Below are positions 8,119 through 16,763 of a DNA stretch of 64,000 nucleotides, piece after piece. This DNA is from an uncultured Desulfovibrio sp. (GTDB lineage Bacteria; Desulfobacterota; Desulfovibrionia; Desulfovibrionales; Desulfovibrionaceae), in NCBI RefSeq assembly GCF_949282365.1, contig NZ_CASDOY010000001.1, forward strand, positions 170,768 to 234,767, written 5' to 3'. The notes under the pieces are model-generated. The model was given only the letters and a program-made list of their open reading frames with translations, was not told the origin of the DNA and ran no database searches. Within the stretch, counting starts at the first letter, position 1. Each line of letters starts with the position of its first letter. The translations under genes were made by a program, and so were the position numbers.

Positions 8119-8133
8119 ACGGACCGCCTGAAT

Positions 8134-8167
8134 GAAAAACGGCGGGAAAGGTCGCCCTTCCCCGCCG
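8134..8167 (-). terminator. Intercistronic hairpin between tctC and tctB
   Basis: An 11-bp stem (GGCGGGGAAGG with CCTTTCCCGCC) with a GCGA loop, then GTTTTTC on the minus strand. Such partial terminators after binding-protein genes limit transcription into the permease genes or stabilise the upstream message. Confidence 0.6.
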
Positions 8168-8181
8168 GGACATGACAGAAA

Positions 8182-9135
8182 CTACTTCTTGTACAGCTTG
8201 GAGACCACGTCGCGGCAGAAGGCTTCCTGCGCGGCGATGAGCTCGGCCAGCTGCTTGTTGTCCTTGAAATCAAGGCTCATGCCGGCCTTGTTGTGAGCTT
8301 CGACGCAGGCGGGGTCCTGCATGGTCTTGCGGAAGGCGTCCACATAGAAGTCCACGATCTCCTGCGGGGTGCCTTTGGGCAGCACCAGGGCGCGGGCGGA
8401 ACCGTACCATTCCTTGTAATAGCCCAGCTCGCCCAGGGTGGGCACGTCAGGATAGTGAGGCAGACGGGCGGTGTTGAACACGCCCAAGATGCGCAGTTCA
8501 GGCTTGTCGCCGCTGCACAGGGGGGCCACATCGGCTTCCTTGGCGCAGGAGAAGTGCACTTCGCCCTGGCGCAGGGCCAGCAGCTGGTCGGCGGTACCGC
8601 CGTAAGGGATGGCCTTGTACTTGAAGCCGGCGGACGTGGCCAGCAGCTGGGCGGCGGTGTGGTTGGAGGCTTCCACGCCGTTGGTGGAGCAACGCAGATT
8701 GCCCTTGGCTTTGCAGGCGTCCACCAGTTCCTTGAGACTCTTCCAGGGGCTGTCGGCACGCACGACCACCACGCCGGTCTCACTCAGCTGGTTGCAGACG
8801 GGCACCACGTCGCTGACGGCAAAGGTCGAACCGGGCTGCACGGCCAGGGTGGTGAAGGTGGGCAGGTTGATGAAGCCGATGGTCCGGCCGTCGGGCTTGG
8901 AATTGACCAGCTCGGTCTAGCCGATCTTGCCGTCGCCGCCGGGCAGGTTGTTGATGATGAGGGTCTTGCCCACATATTTTTCAGCCTGCGAGGCCAGCAG
9001 GCGGGCGCCGGTATCCGTACCGGAACCGGCCTTGTAGGCGACGATGACGGTCACGTCGCCGTCCGGGCTCCACGCGGAAGCCGCCAGGGGCATGGCCAGC
9101 AGGGCCACAACAAGGAAAGCGAGTATCTTTTTCAT
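8182..9135 (-). pseudogene. tctC: TctC (Bug-family) periplasmic binding protein interrupted by an in-frame TAG
   Basis: Reading from the ATG at 9135 behind GGAGGAGGG gives a signal peptide (MKKILAFLVVALLAMPLAASA) and the start of a Bug/TctC protein, ending at a TAG at 8917-8919 after 72 codons. The same frame continues without interruption for another 244 codons (TELVNSKPDGRTIGFINLPT onward) to the normal family length of about 317 residues. The remainder is intact with a standard Bug C-terminus, so one base explains the break. A TGG-to-TAG change is plausible because many relatives carry an aromatic residue after this Gly. Options are a recent nonsense mutation, a sequencing error, or read-through. 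The permease genes look intact. Confidence 0.8.
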
Positions 9136-9373
9136 GTTCCCTCCTCCAGGAACAGGTGGTTACGGCAATCCCGCGCAATTTTTCATGTATCGGGAAGTGC
9201 CGTTTTTCCTTACCGCCTCCTCGTCATGGCGTCAAGGAAGGCGCGTCATCTGCGCGTACGCTCCGGGCCGCCCTGTACGGCAGACGGCGTTCCGGTCCTG
9301 TCCTTTCCCGGGCCGCAGGCCGCGCCCGCGACGGGCAAAGGACAGGAAGCCCCTCCCGGCAAGGCCACCCGCC

Positions 9374-9411
9374 AAAACAAAAAAGCGGCCCGGAAAACTC
9401 CGGCCCGCCGT
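9374..9411 (-). terminator. Terminator of first tRNA-Met gene
   Basis: An imperfect GC stem (GCGGGCCGGA with TCCGGGCCGC) followed on the minus strand by TTTTTT, just past the tRNA 3' end. Confidence 0.65.
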
Positions 9412-9419
9412 CGGTTCGC

Positions 9420-9496
9420 TGGTAGCAAGGGAGGGATTTGAACCCCCGACACTGCGGGTATGAACCGCATGCTCTGACCAACTGAGCTACCTTGCC
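9420..9496 (-). tRNA. tRNA-Met (CAT), copy 1
   Basis: A 77-base cloverleaf with acceptor stem GGCAAGG/CCTTGCT (first pair G-U), D arm GCTC/GAGC, anticodon stem TGCGG/CCGCA with loop TTCATAC (CAT at 9460-9462), T arm with TTCAAAT, and encoded CCA. It is more likely elongator Met than initiator, because the first acceptor pair is formed and the anticodon stem lacks three G-C pairs next to the loop. A tRNA-Ile2 read through lysidine cannot be ruled out. It is identical to the copy at 10013-10089. Confidence 0.93.
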
Positions 9497-9531
9497 GTAT
9501 TGTGTACCGCCTGCCACGCGGTGCACGCATC

Positions 9532-9560
9532 CATCTACAGAAGACACTGTCGTTTGGCAA
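9532..9560 (-). promoter_or_regulatory. Promoter of tRNA-Met copy 1
   Basis: TTGCCA, a 17-base spacer and TAGATG, with the -10 about 36 bases before the tRNA 5' end. The second copy has the same -35 and spacer length. Confidence 0.65.
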
Positions 9561-9970
9561 GCACTTTTTGCCGCCTGGCTCGGGCATGACGACGACGCCC
9601 TTCCCCATGCGTGCGGACATCGGGTGTCGCTCCACGTCTCCAAGGGCTTGTTGCCCGACTTACCCTTGCGTTCGGACATCGCGCCCAGGCGCCCACGCGG
9701 GCAAGGTGTGTCGCCGTGCCTGACCGGCCCGCTCTGGCCTGCCGGAGCGTTGCGCAACCGGAAAGCGCCGGCACGCTGGGGAAGCACGTCCCGGTCACTA
9801 CGCACTTTCGCTACGGCCGGGAGCGTCGGCACTTCCGCCAGTTTTCGCTCCTCGCCGCGGCACGACCGCTGACGCCCGCGCGCCGTTTGCCCATGCGCGG
9901 ACATCATCCGCCGCGAGAGCCTGCCGCTACCGTGCGTCCTGCCGTGTTCACGCGGCGTGCCCTGCCGCAA

Positions 9971-10001
9971 AAGCGAAGAAGCCCGGGAACTTCCCGGGCT
10001 T
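9971..10001 (-). terminator. Terminator of second tRNA-Met gene
   Basis: Palindrome AGCCCGGGAA/TTCCCGGGCT then TTCTTCGCTTTT on the minus strand, just downstream of the tRNA. Confidence 0.65.
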
Positions 10002-10012
10002 CCATTATCTTC

Positions 10013-10089
10013 TGGTAGCAAGGGAGGGATTTGAACCCCCGACACTGCGGGTATGAACCGCATGCTCTGACCAACTGAGCTACCTTGCC
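10013..10089 (-). tRNA. tRNA-Met (CAT), copy 2
   Basis: Identical over all 77 bases, including the encoded CCA, to the tRNA at 9420-9496. It has its own promoter (10125-10153) and terminator, so the two copies are separate transcription units. Confidence 0.93.
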
Positions 10090-10124
10090 GTGACAGCGTT
10101 GTGCGCAAACTCAACGCAGGGATG

Positions 10125-10153
10125 TTTCTACAGAAGTCGTCCCTGTTTGGCAA
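10125..10153 (-). promoter_or_regulatory. Promoter of tRNA-Met copy 2
   Basis: TTGCCA, a 17-base spacer and TAGAAA upstream of the tRNA. The spacer shares CTTCTG next to the -10 with copy 1. Confidence 0.65.
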
Positions 10154-10181
10154 GCATTTTTTCACATTTTGGCGATTTTTT

Positions 10182-10976
10182 TTAATGCACCATGAAATAC
10201 CAGATGAAGGGCGCCAGCAACAGGCGGTAGACGGCAAAGGGCACCAGGGTCATGCGCCCCACCAGGCTCACGAAAGCCTTGACCGCGATCAGGGCGGAAA
10301 TGAAGGAACCGATCATGCCCACGGCGAAGAAGGGGATGTCCGCCACCGTGAACAAATGCAGGTTCTTGAGCAGGTCAAAGCCCGTGGCCGCCACCATGAT
10401 GGGCACCGCGGCGATGAAGGAATATTCCGCCGCCAGCGGACGGCGGGCCCCCAGGATCATGCCGCCCATGATGGTGGCCGCCGAGCGCGAAAAGCCGGGG
10501 AACAGCGCCAGGCACTGGAAGCAGCCGATACCGAAGGCCAGGCCGGGCGTCATGTCGTCCAGGGTCTCGTAGCGGGTGCGGAACTGGCGACGCTCCACAA
10601 AAATCATCAGCAGCGCGCCGATGACGAAGGGTATCAGCACCATGCCGGGCGTGAACAGGCTCTTGATCTGCGCATGCAGCAGCAGGCCCAGCACACAGGC
10701 AGGGATGCAGGTCAGCACCAGCATCCAGATGCCGCGCAGGCCCGCGAAGGCCACGCCCGGCTGCGGACGCAGCAGCCCCCAGAAGCGCCCCCAATACAGC
10801 ACCACCACCGCCATGATGGCCCCCAGCTGGATGACCACCTGGAAGGTCGAGGCTTTTTCGCCGCTGAAGTTGAGCAGATCGCCCACCAGCACCAGATGGC
10901 CCGAGGACGAGACCGGCAGATATTCCGTCAGCCCTTCCACGATGCTGAGGATGAACGCAACCCACAAATTATCCAT
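10182..10976 (-). CDS. uppP: Undecaprenyl-diphosphatase (UppP/BacA)
   Basis: A 264-residue polytopic inner-membrane phosphatase that recycles undecaprenyl pyrophosphate to the monophosphate carrier for peptidoglycan and surface polysaccharides; overproduction gives bacitracin resistance. Both family motifs are present: EGLTEYLPVSSSGH at 14-27 and PGFSRSAATI at 160-169, which form the active site, with about eight hydrophobic spans. I chose the ATG at 10976 because it begins the conserved N-terminus (MDNLWVAFIL) and gives the usual length; the open frame upstream is not conserved-looking. Monocistronic as far as can be seen. Confidence 0.95.
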   Translation of the reverse strand: MDNLWVAFILSIVEGLTEYLPVSSSGHLVLVGDLLNFSGEKASTFQVVIQLGAIMAVVVLYWGRFWGLLRPQPGVAFAGLRGIWMLVLTCIPACVLGLLLHAQIKSLFTPGMVLIPFVIGALLMIFVERRQFRTRYETLDDMTPGLAFGIGCFQCLALFPGFSRSAATIMGGMILGARRPLAAEYSFIAAVPIMVAATGFDLLKNLHLFTVADIPFFAVGMIGSFISALIAVKAFVSLVGRMTLVPFAVYRLLLAPFIWYFMVH

Positions 10977-11057
10977 ACCTGTTTGTCCTTTGGGTCCGGG
11001 GACCCGTTGTTTCCCGGCGCGGACTCGGCTACACTGGCGCTCAACAAGGAGGAGCCC

Positions 11058-11258
11058 ATGGCAACCATCATGCCCGCCTCGGAACTGGTACGGCGTGCCG
11101 CCGCCTGGCTGGCGGAACAGCGCGCCCTGTATCCTGAAAAATCCCTGGCCGTCCTTCTGGACGAAGCCGGGATGCGCTTCAATCTCAACCCGCTGGATGC
11201 GGCGGCACTGGGACGCCTGTTCGAGCAGGGAAAGGCGCAGGGAGAAAAAAGCGCCTAG
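11058..11258 (+). CDS. Small hypothetical protein
   Basis: A 66-residue soluble protein (MATIMPASELVRRAAAWL at its start) behind a near-perfect ribosome site, AAGGAGG, 5 bases before the ATG. It looks mostly helical, with an amphipathic N-terminal helix and a C-terminal helix rich in Gly, Gln and Lys. I do not recognise a family. It is transcribed away from uppP with only 81 bases between starts. The ribosome site and Ala/Leu-rich coding bias make it likely to be real. Confidence 0.6.
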   Translation: MATIMPASELVRRAAAWLAEQRALYPEKSLAVLLDEAGMRFNLNPLDAAALGRLFEQGKAQGEKSA

Positions 11259-11630
11259 CCGTCTCGCCGCGATCACCTGTCCTGCGGCGCAAGAGCGCCC
11301 CCTATCATCCACCGGCCGCCTTCCCGGGCTGGCCTGCCCTGTGGCGCCGGCCCCGGGAGGTTCGCCCGCCGTCGTCCGTCCCCACCGGCCTCTGCATACG
11401 GGACGCCGCGATATACCGGGGTAGACGGCATCAGGGTCCGCGGCAGCCCTATAGATGGAAATGCGCCGCATTGCAATCCCCGCTGCCCGGTCCTCTGCCG
11501 CAGCACCGCTTTTTCAAAAAAGGGGAAGGCCACGGCCAAGGAAGCCGTTTCCCTCCCTTCTCTGCTACAGCTCCCCTGCCCCGAAAAAGGACAGGGGAGC
11601 TTTTTTCATGCCCGGAAGGCCGGAACAGCC
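11259..11630. other. Intergenic region without recognised gene
   Basis: Convergent region between the small gene and metG. It contains one clear terminator (11569-11606); nothing else is recognised. Confidence 0.5.
11569..11606 (+). terminator. Intrinsic terminator, plus strand
   Basis: A perfect 10-bp stem (AGCTCCCCTG with CAGGGGAGCT) followed by TTTTTT on the plus strand. It faces metG and would stop transcription from the small gene at 11058. Confidence 0.7.
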
Positions 11631-13589
11631 CTAGGCGATCTGGCTGCCGTTGGGCACGGGCGCGGCAGGCGTCAGCACGGAGAGTTTGCCGTCCTTTTCC
11701 GCGGTCAGCACCATCCCGTTGGACATCAGGCCGCGGATCTTGCGCGGCGGCAGATTGAGTACGGCGATGACCTGCTTGCCCACCAGTTCCTCGGGCTTGT
11801 AGTGGTCCGCCAGACCGGACAGGATCTGACGCGGCTGGCCTTCGTCAAAATCGATCTCCAGGCGCAGGATACGGTCGGCATTGGGATGCTTTTCCGCCGC
11901 GACCACGGTCCCGGCGCACATCTGCACGGCCTTGAACTGGTCAAAGCTGATCTCGCCGCCCTGCCCGGCTTCGGCCGGAGCGGCCTTGGCGGCTTCCTGC
12001 TTTTTTTCCTTCCTGGCCTTGGGGGCCGCCTGGGCTTCCTGCTGCAGGGCCTTGACGTCGATGCGCGGGAAAAGGTTGGAGCTGGCCGCCACCTCGGTAC
12101 CGGGCAGCAGACCGTCGAACGTGGCGGCTTCCGCCTCCAGGGCGGTGGTCACAGGGCCGTCGCCGGGCTGCTGGCCCAGCTGTTCCAGCAGGGTGCGGGA
12201 GGCGTCGGGCATGACGGCCCACAGGCACAGGGCCACCTTGCGCATGGCCGACAGCAGCACGTACATGACCGTACCTAGGCGCACGCTGTCGCCCTGCTTG
12301 AACAGGGTCCACGGCGCCTGCGAATCCACATACTTGTTCAGCGCACGCACCAGATCCCACAGGGAATCCAGGCCCTGGGCGAACTGGGTATTGCCGAACA
12401 GCTGGATATAGTTGGTCATGGCCGTGGCACACAGCTCGATGATGGCCTTGTCGTCCTCGCTGAAATCGCCGGGCTGGGGCACCTTGCTGTCGAAATACTT
12501 GGCCGTCATGGACAGCACGCGGCTGAAGAGGTTGCCCAGGTCATTGGCCAGGTCGGCATTGATGCGGGTCACCATGCCTTCCTCGCTGAAGGAGGCGTCG
12601 GAACCGAAGTGCATCTCGCGCAGCAGGAAATAGCGGAAGGCATCCAGGCCGTATTTCTGGCGCATTTCCAGCGGTTCAACGACATTACCCAAGGATTTCG
12701 ACATCTTGGTATCACGAACCAGCCAGTAGCCGTGCACGTTCAGATGCTGGTACACGGGCAGGCCCGCGGCTTTGAGCATGGTGGGCCAGAACACGGCGTG
12801 GGGCTTGAGGATATCCTTGGCCACCAGATGCTCGCCGGGCCAGAAGGTCGTGTACTTTTCGCCGTCAGGCCAGCCCAGGGCGCTGATATAGTTCAGCAGG
12901 GCGTCGAACCAGACATAACAGACGTAGTCCTTGTCGAAGGGCAGCTCGATGCCCCAGGTCAGACGGGACTTGGGCCGGGAGATGCACAAGTCTTCCAGCG
13001 CGCCCGATTCCAGCATGGACAGCACTTCGTTGCGGTAGCGCTCTGGCCGGATGAAATCGGGATGGCTCTCGATGTATTCGCGCAGCCAGGGCAGATACTT
13101 GGACATGCGGAAAAAGTAGTTCTTCTCGCTGATGAATTCCGGCTTGGTCAGATGCTGGGGGCAAAGACCGTTCTCCAGCTCCTTTTCCGTGTAGAAACGC
13201 TCGCAGCCATAGCAATAATGACCGCCAAACTCACCAAAGTAGATGTCCCCGGCATCATAGACCTGCTGCAAGAAGCGCTGCACGCGGGCCTTGTGGTCCT
13301 CGTCCGTGGTACGCACGAAACCGTCGTTCTCGATGCCCAGCTGCGGCCACAGCTTCTGGAAAAGCGCGCTGATGCCGTCCACGAATTCCTTGGGGGAAAC
13401 GCCCTGCTTTTCGGCGGCCTTGACGATCTTGTCGCCGTGCTCGTCCGTACCGGTCAGGAACATGGTGTTCTCGCCCAGGGTCTTGTGGAAACGCGACAGG
13501 GAGTCGGCCACGATGGTGGTATAGGCATGCCCGAGGTGCGGCTTGGCATTCACATAGTAGATGGGGGTGGTGATATAAAAGTTTTTCAC
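11631..13589 (-). CDS. metG: Methionyl-tRNA synthetase with C-terminal tRNA-binding domain
   Basis: A 652-residue class I synthetase that charges tRNA-Met. The HIGH-type motif appears as HLGH at 18-21 and the KMSKS loop as DTKMSKSLGN. A zinc knuckle with three Cys plus His (CYGCERF then GLCPQH) sits in the connective domain, and the C-terminal ~105 residues form the EMAP/Csaa-like tRNA-binding dimerisation domain (FDQFKAVQMCAGTVV). A Lys/Ala-rich linker precedes that domain. The start is GTG with GGAG 9 bases upstream. It follows ricT by 12 bases, so the two are co-transcribed. Two tRNA-Met genes lie nearby. Confidence 0.96.
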   Translation of the reverse strand: MKNFYITTPIYYVNAKPHLGHAYTTIVADSLSRFHKTLGENTMFLTGTDEHGDKIVKAAEKQGVSPKEFVDGISALFQKLWPQLGIENDGFVRTTDEDHKARVQRFLQQVYDAGDIYFGEFGGHYCYGCERFYTEKELENGLCPQHLTKPEFISEKNYFFRMSKYLPWLREYIESHPDFIRPERYRNEVLSMLESGALEDLCISRPKSRLTWGIELPFDKDYVCYVWFDALLNYISALGWPDGEKYTTFWPGEHLVAKDILKPHAVFWPTMLKAAGLPVYQHLNVHGYWLVRDTKMSKSLGNVVEPLEMRQKYGLDAFRYFLLREMHFGSDASFSEEGMVTRINADLANDLGNLFSRVLSMTAKYFDSKVPQPGDFSEDDKAIIELCATAMTNYIQLFGNTQFAQGLDSLWDLVRALNKYVDSQAPWTLFKQGDSVRLGTVMYVLLSAMRKVALCLWAVMPDASRTLLEQLGQQPGDGPVTTALEAEAATFDGLLPGTEVAASSNLFPRIDVKALQQEAQAAPKARKEKKQEAAKAAPAEAGQGGEISFDQFKAVQMCAGTVVAAEKHPNADRILRLEIDFDEGQPRQILSGLADHYKPEELVGKQVIAVLNLPPRKIRGLMSNGMVLTAEKDGKLSVLTPAAPVPNGSQIA

Positions 13590-13601
13590 GTCTGACTCCG
13601 T

Positions 13602-14678
13602 TTATTCGGCAACGCCGTCCTGCCGTTGCTGCGACTTGCGGCGACGGCGGCGGCGACTTTTGCTGTTTTCTGCGGGGGCGGCTTCGGTCTGTGCCTGCGG
13701 CCGGGCCGCCGTTTCGGCGGTCAGGGGCGCGTCGGGCGGCAGCACGTCGGCGAACAGGTCGGGATCGTCCACATTCTCCGGCGTGACGGAGACCACCAGC
13801 AGGCCGTCCCCCTGGGCCGGCTTCTGCGCCTGCTGGGGCTGCTGGCGCGGCTGGGCGTTGCCGGGATGGGGATCGGGGCGATGGGGATCCAGGGCCTGCC
13901 ATTCGTCCAGGGTCAGTTCCTGTTCCTCATTGTTCTCGTTGAGCACGGACAGGGAATTGCGGAACATATTGGCCCGCAGCACCTTCATGGTGCCCTGGGT
14001 GGTCTGGTATTTCTTGCCCAGGCGCGGGCAGTTATGGTGGAAGCGGTCGTAATTTTCCTGCTCGTAGGAGAGGCAGCACAACAGCCTTCCGCAAATACCC
14101 GATATCTTTGCCGGATTGAGAAACAGATTCTGTTCCTTGGCCATGCGGATGGTCACGGGCGCGAACTTGCGCAGGTAGCGGCGACAGCAGCAGACCATGC
14201 CGCAGTTGCCCACCGCGCCCACCATCTGGGTCTCATGGCGCACGCCTATCTGGCGCAACTCGATACGGGCGCGGTACTCGCGCACCAGGTCCTTGACCAG
14301 CTCGCGAAAGTCGATGCGTGCCGGGGCCGTAAAGTAGAAAATAAGCTTGCTGCGGTCAAAAAAAACTTCCACATCCACCAGTTTCATGTCCAGGCGGCGG
14401 TCACGGATGCACTGGCGGCAGAATTCCGTGGCCTCGCGGGCCAGCTCCTCATTGCTGCGGCCTTCCGCCATATCCGCTTCCGTGGCCCGGCGTTCGATGG
14501 GCGTCAGGCTCTCCTGCTCCACACCGGCCACATGATCGTAAGGACCGGAGACCACCTGAGCCAGAGCCTGGCCCTGATCGGCCGCGATCAGCACATGATC
14601 GCCCACGGCCAGATCAGCGGGGCCCGTATGGTACAGGGTCTGTCCCAAAGCGCGAAAGCGCAAACCGTATATTGGCAT
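13602..14678 (-). CDS. ricT: PSP1/RicT (YaaT)-family protein
   Basis: A 358-residue member of the PSP1 C-terminal-domain family. The Cys-rich motifs that bind Fe-S in the RicAFT complex are present (GMVCCCRRYL and CGRLLCCLSYE). In Bacillus RicT takes part in RNase Y-dependent mRNA maturation; outside Firmicutes the role is less clear. After the conserved core (about 1-260) there is a Pro/Gln/Ala-rich tail ending in a strongly basic stretch (KSRRRRRRKS), which could contact RNA. I chose the ATG at 14678 because conserved sequence (MPIYGLRFRALG) starts there. It leads the ricT-metG operon. Confidence 0.88.
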   Translation of the reverse strand: MPIYGLRFRALGQTLYHTGPADLAVGDHVLIAADQGQALAQVVSGPYDHVAGVEQESLTPIERRATEADMAEGRSNEELAREATEFCRQCIRDRRLDMKLVDVEVFFDRSKLIFYFTAPARIDFRELVKDLVREYRARIELRQIGVRHETQMVGAVGNCGMVCCCRRYLRKFAPVTIRMAKEQNLFLNPAKISGICGRLLCCLSYEQENYDRFHHNCPRLGKKYQTTQGTMKVLRANMFRNSLSVLNENNEEQELTLDEWQALDPHRPDPHPGNAQPRQQPQQAQKPAQGDGLLVVSVTPENVDDPDLFADVLPPDAPLTAETAARPQAQTEAAPAENSKSRRRRRRKSQQRQDGVAE

Positions 14679-14717
14679 AGTCTTCAATCTTTGTTGCGGG
14701 AATGATCTGAATTCCCA

Positions 14718-14746
14718 TTCATCGGGCATATCCGTGCCGCTGTCAA
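14718..14746 (-). promoter_or_regulatory. Possible promoter of ricT-metG
   Basis: Perfect TTGACA (14746-14741), 17-base spacer, then GATGAA, a poor -10. Position fits a short leader to ricT. Confidence 0.35.
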
Positions 14747-14820
14747 CACATGCCGCCCGGCCCCCTGTCTGCCCCGGCGAACGGCTGCCGGACCGGCACC
14801 AGAATGCACAGGGCTTTTTC

Positions 14821-14849
14821 TTGCTATGCCCTTCTCCATGTTCTAGACT
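14821..14849 (+). promoter_or_regulatory. Promoter of the HD-protein gene
   Basis: TTGCTA, 17-base spacer, TAGACT, ending 21 bases before the ATG at 14871 and leaving a very short leader that includes AAGGAG. Confidence 0.5.
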
Positions 14850-14870
14850 TGTGACAAGGAGAACATCACC

Positions 14871-15419
14871 ATGATTTCACGAGACGAAGCGCTGGCCCTG
14901 CTGGCGGAAAACCATGTCCAGGCGGGCCTGCTGCAGCATTCCCTTGCTTCCGAGGCCGTGATGCGGGCGCTGGCCCGCCAGTTCGGCGAAGATGAAGAAT
15001 TGTGGGGCCTGACCGGACTGCTCCATGATGTGGACTATCCCGCCACGGAAGCCACGCCGGGAAAGCACGGTCTGGAAGGCGCCCGCCTGCTGGAAGGCAA
15101 GCTGCCGGAAGAAGCCCTGACCGCCATCCGGGCCCACAACGGCGAAATGACCGGCTGCGCGCCCCAGAGCCGTTTCGACTACGCCCTGCGCTGCGGCGAG
15201 ACCATCACCGGCCTCATCAGCGCCGCGGCCCTGATGCGTCCCACGGGCTACGAAGGCATGGAGGTCAAGAGCATCAAGAAGAAGATGAAGGACAAGGCCT
15301 TTGCCGCCAGCGTCTGCCGGGACAACATCCGCCAGTGCGAACAGGCGGGCCTGCCCCTGGACGCATTCCTGGCCCTTTCCATCGCCGCCATGCGCGACTG
15401 CTTTTCCCAACCTGCCTGA
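14871..15419 (+). CDS. HD-domain (HDIG) phosphohydrolase-like protein
   Basis: A 182-residue soluble protein with the HD metal-binding fold: His22 in LLQHSLASE, the HD pair in LLHDVDYP near 52, and a later His in IRAHNGEM. It is close in size to standalone HDIG-type proteins of unknown substrate that are common in anaerobes. A good AAGGAG precedes the ATG. It is followed 24 bases later by a phosphofructokinase gene on the same strand. Hydrolysis of a phosphoester or nucleotide is expected from the family; the substrate is unknown. Confidence 0.82.
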   Translation: MISRDEALALLAENHVQAGLLQHSLASEAVMRALARQFGEDEELWGLTGLLHDVDYPATEATPGKHGLEGARLLEGKLPEEALTAIRAHNGEMTGCAPQSRFDYALRCGETITGLISAAALMRPTGYEGMEVKSIKKKMKDKAFAASVCRDNIRQCEQAGLPLDAFLALSIAAMRDCFSQPA

Positions 15420-15443
15420 ACCGCGTACGCATGAGGTAGCAGC

Positions 15444-16763
15444 ATGACCGACACCGGCTCCATCGATACCACTATCCGCACCCTCGGCACGCCCAAAATC
15501 ATCTCCCGGCTGCCCTACCTCACCTGGGTGGACGACGTGCGTCTGCCTGTCCAGGTGGACAAGGAACTCTGCGAGGAATTCACCGAACCCGTGCGCCTGG
15601 ACTTCGAGGCCGCCGGGCCCCGGAAGAAACTCTATTTCGATCCCAGCAGGGCCAAATGCGCCATCGTCACCTGCGGCGGCCTCTGCCCCGGGCTCAACGA
15701 CGTCATCCGGGCCATCGTCATGGAGGCATATCACGCCTACCATGTGCCCTCCATCATGGGCATCCGCTATGGTCTGGAAGGCTTCATCCCGTCCTACGGA
15801 CACCAGCCCATAGACCTGACGCCCGAACGCGTGGCCGACATCCACCGTTTTGGCGGCACCATCCTCGGCTCCTCGCGCGGGCCCCAGTCCTCCGAGGAGA
15901 TCGTGGACAGTCTGGAACGCTCCAATGTCAGCGTCCTGTTCGTCATCGGCGGCGACGGCAGCATGAAGGCCGCCCTGAGCATCAGCCGCGCGGTACAGGC
16001 GCGCAATCTCAGGATCGCCGTCATCGGCATCCCCAAGACCATCGACAACGACATCAACTTCATCCCCCAGTCCTTCGGTTTTGAAACGGCGGTCTTCAAG
16101 GCCACCGAAGCCATCGAATGCGCCCATAACGAAGCCAAGGGCATGCCCAACGGCATCGGCCTGGTCAAGCTCATGGGCCGTGAATCGGGCTTCATCGCCG
16201 CCCAGGCCACACTGGCCATGAAGGAAGTGAACTTCGTCCTGGTCCCCGAAGCGCCTTTCAGCCTGGAAGGCGAAGGCGGCCTGCTGCCCGCCCTGGAAGA
16301 ACGCCTGAAAAGCCGTCATCATGCCGTCATCGTGGCGGCGGAAGGCGCGGGGCAGCATCTGCTGGACCGATCCGGCGCCACCGATGCCTCGGGCAACCTG
16401 ATGCTGGGCGACGTGGCCGACCTGCTGCGCTCGGAGATCAAGCGCTACATGGACGCGCGCGGCATCTCCCACGGCATCAAGTACATCGACCCCAGCTACA
16501 TCATCCGTTCCGTGCCCGCCACGGCCAACGACAAGGTCTATTGCGGCTTCCTGGGCCAGTACGCCGTGCATGCGGCCATGGCCGGGCGCACCGACATGGT
16601 GGTGGGCAAGATCCAGGACCGTTATGTGCATCTGCCGCTGGAACTGGTGACGCGCCGCCGCCGCAAGCTCAATATCTACTCCGACCTCTGGCGTGCCGCG
16701 CTGGAATCCACCGGTCAGGGCATGCTGGCCGGCATGCTGCCGCAGCAGGAACCCCGTGGCTAG
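15444..16763 (+). CDS. 6-phosphofructokinase, group with GGDG/PKTIDND motifs
   Basis: A 439-residue phosphofructokinase that phosphorylates fructose 6-phosphate to the 1,6-bisphosphate. The nucleotide motif is GGDGSMKAA and the catalytic motif PKTIDND, with CGGLCPGLN at the start of the fold and MGRESGF for substrate binding. GGDG rather than GGDD points to ATP use, as in the long plant/spirochaete-type enzymes that also carry PKTIDND; pyrophosphate use is not excluded by sequence alone. An N-terminal extension of about 70 residues precedes the core, as in that group. The stop overlaps the GTG start of the AddA-like gene by 8 bases. Confidence 0.9.
   Translation: MTDTGSIDTTIRTLGTPKIISRLPYLTWVDDVRLPVQVDKELCEEFTEPVRLDFEAAGPRKKLYFDPSRAKCAIVTCGGLCPGLNDVIRAIVMEAYHAYHVPSIMGIRYGLEGFIPSYGHQPIDLTPERVADIHRFGGTILGSSRGPQSSEEIVDSLERSNVSVLFVIGGDGSMKAALSISRAVQARNLRIAVIGIPKTIDNDINFIPQSFGFETAVFKATEAIECAHNEAKGMPNGIGLVKLMGRESGFIAAQATLAMKEVNFVLVPEAPFSLEGEGGLLPALEERLKSRHHAVIVAAEGAGQHLLDRSGATDASGNLMLGDVADLLRSEIKRYMDARGISHGIKYIDPSYIIRSVPATANDKVYCGFLGQYAVHAAMAGRTDMVVGKIQDRYVHLPLELVTRRRRKLNIYSDLWRAALESTGQGMLAGMLPQQEPRG

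Larger units (their letters stand above)
9497..10012. other. Spacer between two identical tRNA-Met genes, no gene recognised
   Basis: About 515 GC-rich bases. Apart from the promoter of copy 1 and the terminator of copy 2, I see no credible coding region or RNA gene. About 30 bases upstream of each tRNA are also similar, indicating a duplicated unit of promoter plus tRNA. Confidence 0.5.

Noticed and set aside
8917..8919. TAG in tctC as a pyrrolysine codon
   Set aside because: Nothing supports pyrrolysine: no pylTSBCD in the window, and Bug-family binding proteins are not known to use it. A mutation or error is simpler.
13602..14729. A longer start for ricT at 14729
   Set aside because: No ribosome site and the added residues are not conserved-looking; the conserved N-terminus begins at 14678.
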